Below, in pieces: positions 16,694 through 19,607 of a stretch of DNA of 19,607 nt. This stretch comes from DASWHX01 sp036397995. GTDB taxonomy: Bacteria > Bacteroidota > Bacteroidia > Cytophagales > Cyclobacteriaceae. The notes beneath the pieces are model-generated. The model was not told the DNA's origin and did not search any database. It saw nothing but the letters and a program-made list of their open reading frames with translations. Position 1 is the first letter of the stretch, and every line of letters begins with the position of its first letter. Location of the stretch: contig DASWHX010000088.1 in NCBI GenBank assembly GCA_036397995.1, positions 1 through 19,607 on the forward strand. The letters are read 5' to 3'. Both the position numbers and the translations under genes were made by a program.

Positions 16694-16796
16694 TAATGCA
16701 GGGAAACTCTTTGAAGTGTTCATCGGCATTTGTGCAGGCCAGGAATTTCTTCCTTGATGAAATCAAGAAAGCTTGACACTTAGGCGCCATTCCGTT

Positions 16797-17160
16797 TCAT
16801 TGATGGTGCTTAAACAAATCAGCATTGTCAGTAAATGTGCCTTCTCCGCAGTCTGAGCAGTTCCATGCAAAACAGCTGGCTGGCGCTTAAATTACCGGGG
16901 TCGTTGATTTGCTTCAGCCAGCCCCGGATGTTGTAAGTGAGGTTCACGGTTTGCAAAAAGTTTTCGTCAGCTTTTTCATGCAGTTTCTTTTGGGTTAGTT
17001 GACCCAGTTCGTTGTACTGGTAAGCGCCAACTATTACCGGTTCTTCAGAATCCAGGGTCTGCGTAATTTCCGTCAGCCGGCCGCCATCATCGTAGTCGTA
17101 TTCCAGAATTTTCGTTATACCCGAACCCTGCAGGTTACCTGGTGTCTGTACGGACTTGGT
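16797..17160 (-). pseudogene. RHS/YD-repeat relic, C-terminal part (after frameshift)
   Basis: This is the continuation of the RHS relic at 17135-17887 in a shifted frame. Read from about 17160 downwards it gives KTKSVQTPGNLQG, then ILEYDYDDGGRLTEIT, YQYNELGQLTQKKLHEKAD and LTYNIRGWLKQINDPGN, the ordered core motifs of Bacteroidota RHS proteins. This frame stops at 16828. A second shift near 16857-16860 restores the expected GEGTFTDNADLF in a third frame, which stops at 16797. Beyond that no RHS similarity is seen, so the long C-terminal part (RHS core and toxin tip) is missing. Two frameshifts and loss of the tail mean it is not functional. Confidence 0.85.
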
Positions 17161-17887
17161 TTTTCAGCCTTTTTCCTTCCCAGTCATATATCACGGTGGT
17201 TAGATCACTTCCGCCTTCATGATGTTCTGAATAAGATTGGATGACCCTTCCCTTGTGATCATAGAAAACTGCCGAGGTCATCCAGATTGTATCTTCAAGA
17301 TATTTTATTTTACTTCCGGTGGCCCTGAAACGGGTGGAAGAAAGAAGATTGGTTTCCTGTCCGGTCAGTTCATTATCATCATAACTCACATCCGCGTTCC
17401 CATCCCGGTCAAAATCGTAATCATCGTAATAATTTACCGTCAGCAACTCCGTACCGGATGAGGGAAAGGCATCATTGCTGTAGCCATGGTACGTGGCGTT
17501 AACTTCCGGTTTTTCACAGTAGGGGTCGGCGGAGTAATCCAATGCATTCAGAAGCGCCTGGACGCCTGCACTGATGGTTTGTGTGGCATTCGTATAAATA
17601 CCACTATACACCGGCCGGCCCAGCCGGTCGGTTTTGGTAAAATACCATTGGTTCTGCGCTCTCAGGTTGCCGTCCTGGGTCAGGGCAACGCGGTCCAGAT
17701 TATCATACACGATATATTCCACCGCCGCACTCGGCACTTTCTTTTCCACCAGCCGGCCTTTGCTGTCGTAGGTAAATTTGAAAATCAGGTCTTTGAGGCT
17801 GGAGGCGGTATCATCAAACGAAGTGGCGGCACCAATCGTTTCTACTGCCTTGGGCGGCAGGGTAGCCAGCGGCCTGCCCGTTGCATT
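17135..17887 (-). pseudogene. RHS/YD-repeat relic, N-terminally truncated part
   Basis: The frame is open from 17905 to the stop at 17135. RHS-like sequence begins at about 17887 with NATGRPLATLPPKAVETIG, then FTYDSKGRLVEKKVP, YIVYDNLDRVALTQDG, FTKTDRLGRPVYSGIY, YYDDYDFDRDGNADVSY and FYDHKGRVIQSYSEHH. These are YD-type repeats of the large Bacteroidota surface RHS proteins. The hundreds of residues expected before this point are absent, and TAG stands at 17908-17906, so the gene was cut here. Near the 3' end a T5 run on the plus strand (17160-17164, A5 in the coding strand) holds one base too many; removing one A restores KTKSVQTPGN in the next frame. An ATG at 17749 exists but would start inside the conserved region. 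Confidence 0.88.
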
Positions 17888-17914
17888 ATTAAGATTTATA
17901 GATGACTAAGTTTG
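17881..17914 (+). promoter_or_regulatory. Candidate promoter of the toxin-antitoxin pair
   Basis: TAAGTTTG at 17907-17914 fits the Bacteroidota -7 box TAnnTTTG fully. TTG at 17881-17883 lies 23 nt upstream, the upper end of the usual spacing. The box is 62 nt before the antitoxin ATG, room enough for autoregulation sites. Motif match only. Confidence 0.4.
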
Positions 17915-17976
17915 GATTGGATTTTGGTAATAATTTTAATATTTTTACATAACAACATTCCCCTTTGTACAGAATA

Positions 17977-18192
17977 ATGATGAGACAGTTGACCCTTGAC
18001 ATAGAGGATAGTAAGTATAGGGCTTTCCTTGATTTCATAAAAACACTCGATTATGTTTCCATTAAGCACGAAACTATAATACCCCAGTGGCAACAAGAGG
18101 AAGTAGAACGTCGTTTGAGTTTAGTGGAAAGCGGGAAGATGAAAATTCGGGACTGGGAGGATGTCAAAAAGCATGTCTTTAAAAAGAAATGA
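17977..18192 (+). CDS. Antitoxin of a ParE/RelE-type toxin-antitoxin pair
   Basis: The product is a 71-residue acidic/basic helical protein. It matches the addiction-module antitoxins of Bacteroidota in layout: an N-terminal strand (MRQLTLDIEDSKY), helix FLDFIKTLDYVSI, then IPQWQQEEVERRL and the tail GKMKIRDWEDVKKHVFKK that wraps the toxin. The family is recalled by eye and not searched. ATG codons at 17977 and 17980 are both possible; a TTG at 17965 is in frame but unlikely. The gene overlaps the toxin gene by 4 nt (ATGA), the usual coupling that makes antitoxin first. It appears intact, although its partner is cut short. A candidate promoter sits at 17881-17914. Confidence 0.82.
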   Translation: MMRQLTLDIEDSKYRAFLDFIKTLDYVSIKHETIIPQWQQEEVERRLSLVESGKMKIRDWEDVKKHVFKKK

Positions 18193-18440
18193 CTTACTCC
18201 ATTTCAATTTCGGAAGCTGCCGAAAATGATATCAGTGAAGCTTATTTATGGTACGAAGATCAAAAGGAAAACTTAGGAAGTATTTTCGAAGTTCAATTTC
18301 AGCGGGCTGTAAAAAGCATTAGAAACAATCCTTTCAAAACACAAATTAGGTACGGAAACATGCCAAAATACTGGGATGCGATGCTGTGGCTGATCAGGAT
18401 ATGGAATTTCTCAGGCAGGTTGTACTTCGCAAGAAATTGA
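18189..18440 (+). pseudogene. ParE/RelE-type toxin, C-terminus lost and replaced by transposase sequence
   Basis: The first 57 residues follow the ParE/RelE family: the strand YSISISEAAENDI, helix EAYLWYEDQKENLGSIF, helix FQRAVKSIRNNPF and the strand KTQIRYGN. Known relatives of about 95-100 residues continue with a strand leading to FPY-x-I and end with a FHxxR-type segment that carries toxin activity. Here the text changes abruptly after RYGN to MPKYWDAMLWL, which is the start of the transposase relic (18360 on), and the frame ends at 18440. The toxin is therefore truncated at about 60% of its length and very probably inactive. The start overlaps the antitoxin stop as ATGA. Confidence 0.8.
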
Positions 18441-19117
18441 TCAAGACGGCTAAAGCATTTTATCTTGTCTTCTCTGCCGTCGCTAAACTCTTTCAACTCG
18501 CGGCTAACAAAGCGGAACTCCTTAAACAACATACGGCTTTAATTCTGCAAACCATTCAAAGGGTTAAACCTACCCTGGGAGTGAAAAGAGTGCTGCGTTG
18601 GTTACATCTATCTCCAGCAAAAATGTATTATTGGATGGAAGATAAAAACTGTTCACTATCCCTATCTGCGCTTTGCCGTTCCAAACATCCTGCTCAATTG
18701 CTGGATTCGGAAGTGAAAACCATAAAGCATTACCTGCTGGACGATCGTTTCAAATCCTGGAGCTCGCTGTCAGTTTATTATCAGGCCTTGCGTGAAAAAG
18801 CGGTATTTGTTGGTATAAATACTTGGTATAAGTATGCCAGAAGGTTAGGAATTAAGCGGAAATTCTTCAGATTGAAACATAAAATGCAAATTGGAATACG
18901 GGCTTCCAGGCCATTGGAGATTTTGCATTCCGATGTAACCTTGTTTAAACCTTTAGATAATACCCGGATGTATGTCTATTTGCTGATTGATAATTTCTCC
19001 CGCTATATTTTAGCCTGGAAGGCATCCCTGGAGTATTCCAGTGAAATCGCCCTGAGTGTTTTGAGGGATGCGCTCAGAAAGACATCATGCAATCCAACTC
19101 GATGGTGGAAGCAGTGA
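18386..19117 (+). pseudogene. DDE transposase, N-terminal and first catalytic part
   Basis: The frame encodes a basic N-terminal helical part (LRKKLIKTAKAFYLVFSAVA, KTLGVK-like helix-turn-helix around VKPTLGVKRVLRWLHLS), a linker with SSLSVYYQALREKAVFVG, and the start of the retroviral-integrase-like catalytic core: RASRPLEILHSDVTLFKPLD (first catalytic Asp) and YVYLLIDNFSRYILAWKASL. Reading breaks at RDALRK, where the second catalytic Asp block (normally T-D-G-S-E-N-like) should follow. Translation past 19087 is out of frame and stops at 19117. In the toxin frame the preceding residues MPKYWDA look like this protein's true N-terminus, shifted away by the 5-bp duplication. Confidence 0.82.
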
Positions 19118-19371
19118 ATAAGCATTTAAAATATTACTATCTCTTTAAAAAAGATTTGAAAGATTTTAATGAAACATTCCTCTACCTGGAAAAATCCATT
19201 GAAGATTACAACCACAAACCGCACGGGAAATTGTTCGGGCTAACACCTTTTGATGTATTAAATGGTAAAATGCCGGCCCGGAATCTGTTCCGGAATCAGA
19301 TTAAACTGGCATCCAGGCTAAGAATACAACAGAATATGACATTACAATGCTGCAATGAAAACCAAAAGTAG
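19087..19371 (+). pseudogene. DDE transposase, C-terminal part
   Basis: This stretch gives DIMQSNSMVEAVNKHLKYYY, with the catalytic Glu in SMVEA, then FLYLEKSIEDYNHKPHGKL and FGLTPFDVLNG, the standard end of rve-type transposases, and stops at 19371. It continues the piece at 18386-19117 after a deletion that removed the second catalytic Asp and its surroundings and shifted the frame. The internal ATG at 19087 is unlikely to be a real start. Confidence 0.8.
19090..19176 (+). repeat. Direct repeat, copy 1 (transposase 3' segment)
   Basis: These 87 bp recur at 19521-19607, 431 bp downstream, with one difference (gcagtg here, gtagtg there). Confidence 0.95.
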
Positions 19372-19520
19372 ATAGGAAGCTGTCGGCTAAATAGAATTCA
19401 CTCTGCAACCCCAGGAAAACCTGTCCCTGAATTCACAGGAAAAACGCGGTTCGAAATTTCGGACTCCACTTCAGGTAATTAGCTGGTGTTGTGCTAGCCT
19501 CAATCCCTCACGCATGTGTT

Positions 19521-19607
19521 CAATCCAACTCGATGGTGGAAGTAGTGAATAAGCATTTAAAATATTACTATCTCTTTAAAAAAGATTTGAAAGATTTTAA
19601 TGAAACA
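19521..19607 (+). pseudogene. Second partial copy of the transposase C-terminal segment (runs off window)
   Basis: Starting with caatccaactcgatgg the sequence matches 19090-19176 to the last base, with one substitution that turns Ala to Val after the catalytic Glu (SMVEVVN instead of SMVEAVN). The frame is open: QSNSMVEVVNKHLKYYYLF and on. Sequence before 19521 shows no similarity to that before 19090, so this copy has no link to an upstream catalytic half. The 149 bp between the two (19372-19520) contain no gene that I can see. Confidence 0.85.

Larger units (their letters stand above)
18360..19371 (+). mobile_element. Degenerate DDE transposase element
   Basis: From the ATG at 18360 to the stop at 19371 the plus strand encodes pieces of one rve/DDE-type transposase, in three frames. 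Frame breaks are a 5-bp tandem duplication (gatgc-gatgc, about 18374-18383) and an internal deletion at about 19082-19090. No terminal inverted repeats or target duplications can be assigned: the left side runs straight out of the toxin gene. The element cannot make active transposase. Confidence 0.75.

Noticed and set aside
17237..17905. Plus-strand open frames opposite the RHS relic
   Set aside because: They are antisense to recognisable YD-repeat motifs; composition is a mirror of the RHS coding strand.

Overview
The window reads as ordinary chromosome of a Bacteroidota bacterium, probably Cytophagales-like. The grounds are secreted VPS10/Asp-box propeller proteins, a PorE-type TPR/PD40/OmpA protein, an RHS relic of the type common in this phylum, candidate promoters of the TAnnTTTG type, and a moderately AT-rich sequence. 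No rRNA, tRNA, CRISPR array or recognisable defence island was seen.

Layout. (1) 1-7681, minus strand: five tightly packed genes in the order lepA (EF4) > folD > queE > PorE-like OmpA-family protein > large VPS10/Asp-box protein that runs off the left edge. Junctions are a 1-nt overlap (TAATG), a 1-nt gap, a roughly 65-nt overlap and a 12-nt gap, so this is probably one transcription unit. A good TAnnTTTG promoter lies before lepA. Housekeeping translation, folate and queuosine genes are thus joined to cell-envelope/secretion genes. (2) 7827-8492, plus: an unrecognised secreted protein. It converges on a minus pair (DUF4440/NTF2-like protein and a SAM methyltransferase, 8511-9656). Divergent from that pair is an AcpH-type phosphodiesterase gene (9720-10328). 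(3) 10352-10860: a non-coding array of five degenerate copies of a repeat of about 118 bp, between convergent genes. (4) 10939-14476, minus: a small lipoprotein and a second large VPS10/Asp-box protein. (5) 14526-16618, plus: a PH-like membrane protein overlapping a DUF819 transporter-like gene by ATGA, then a TerB-like gene. (6) 16610-19607: a decayed mobile zone. It holds heptamer repeats, an RHS/YD-repeat relic with two frameshifts, an intact ParD/RelB-like antitoxin gene, a ParE/RelE-type toxin cut short, a DDE transposase broken by a 5-bp duplication and an internal deletion, and a second partial copy of the transposase 3' end at the window edge.

I found no convincing undescribed multi-gene system. 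The most useful observations are the FolD whose two expected NADP-phosphate contacts are both replaced, the chimeric toxin/transposase junction with an orphaned antitoxin, the 118-bp repeat array, and the 65-nt coding overlap between queE and the PorE-like gene.
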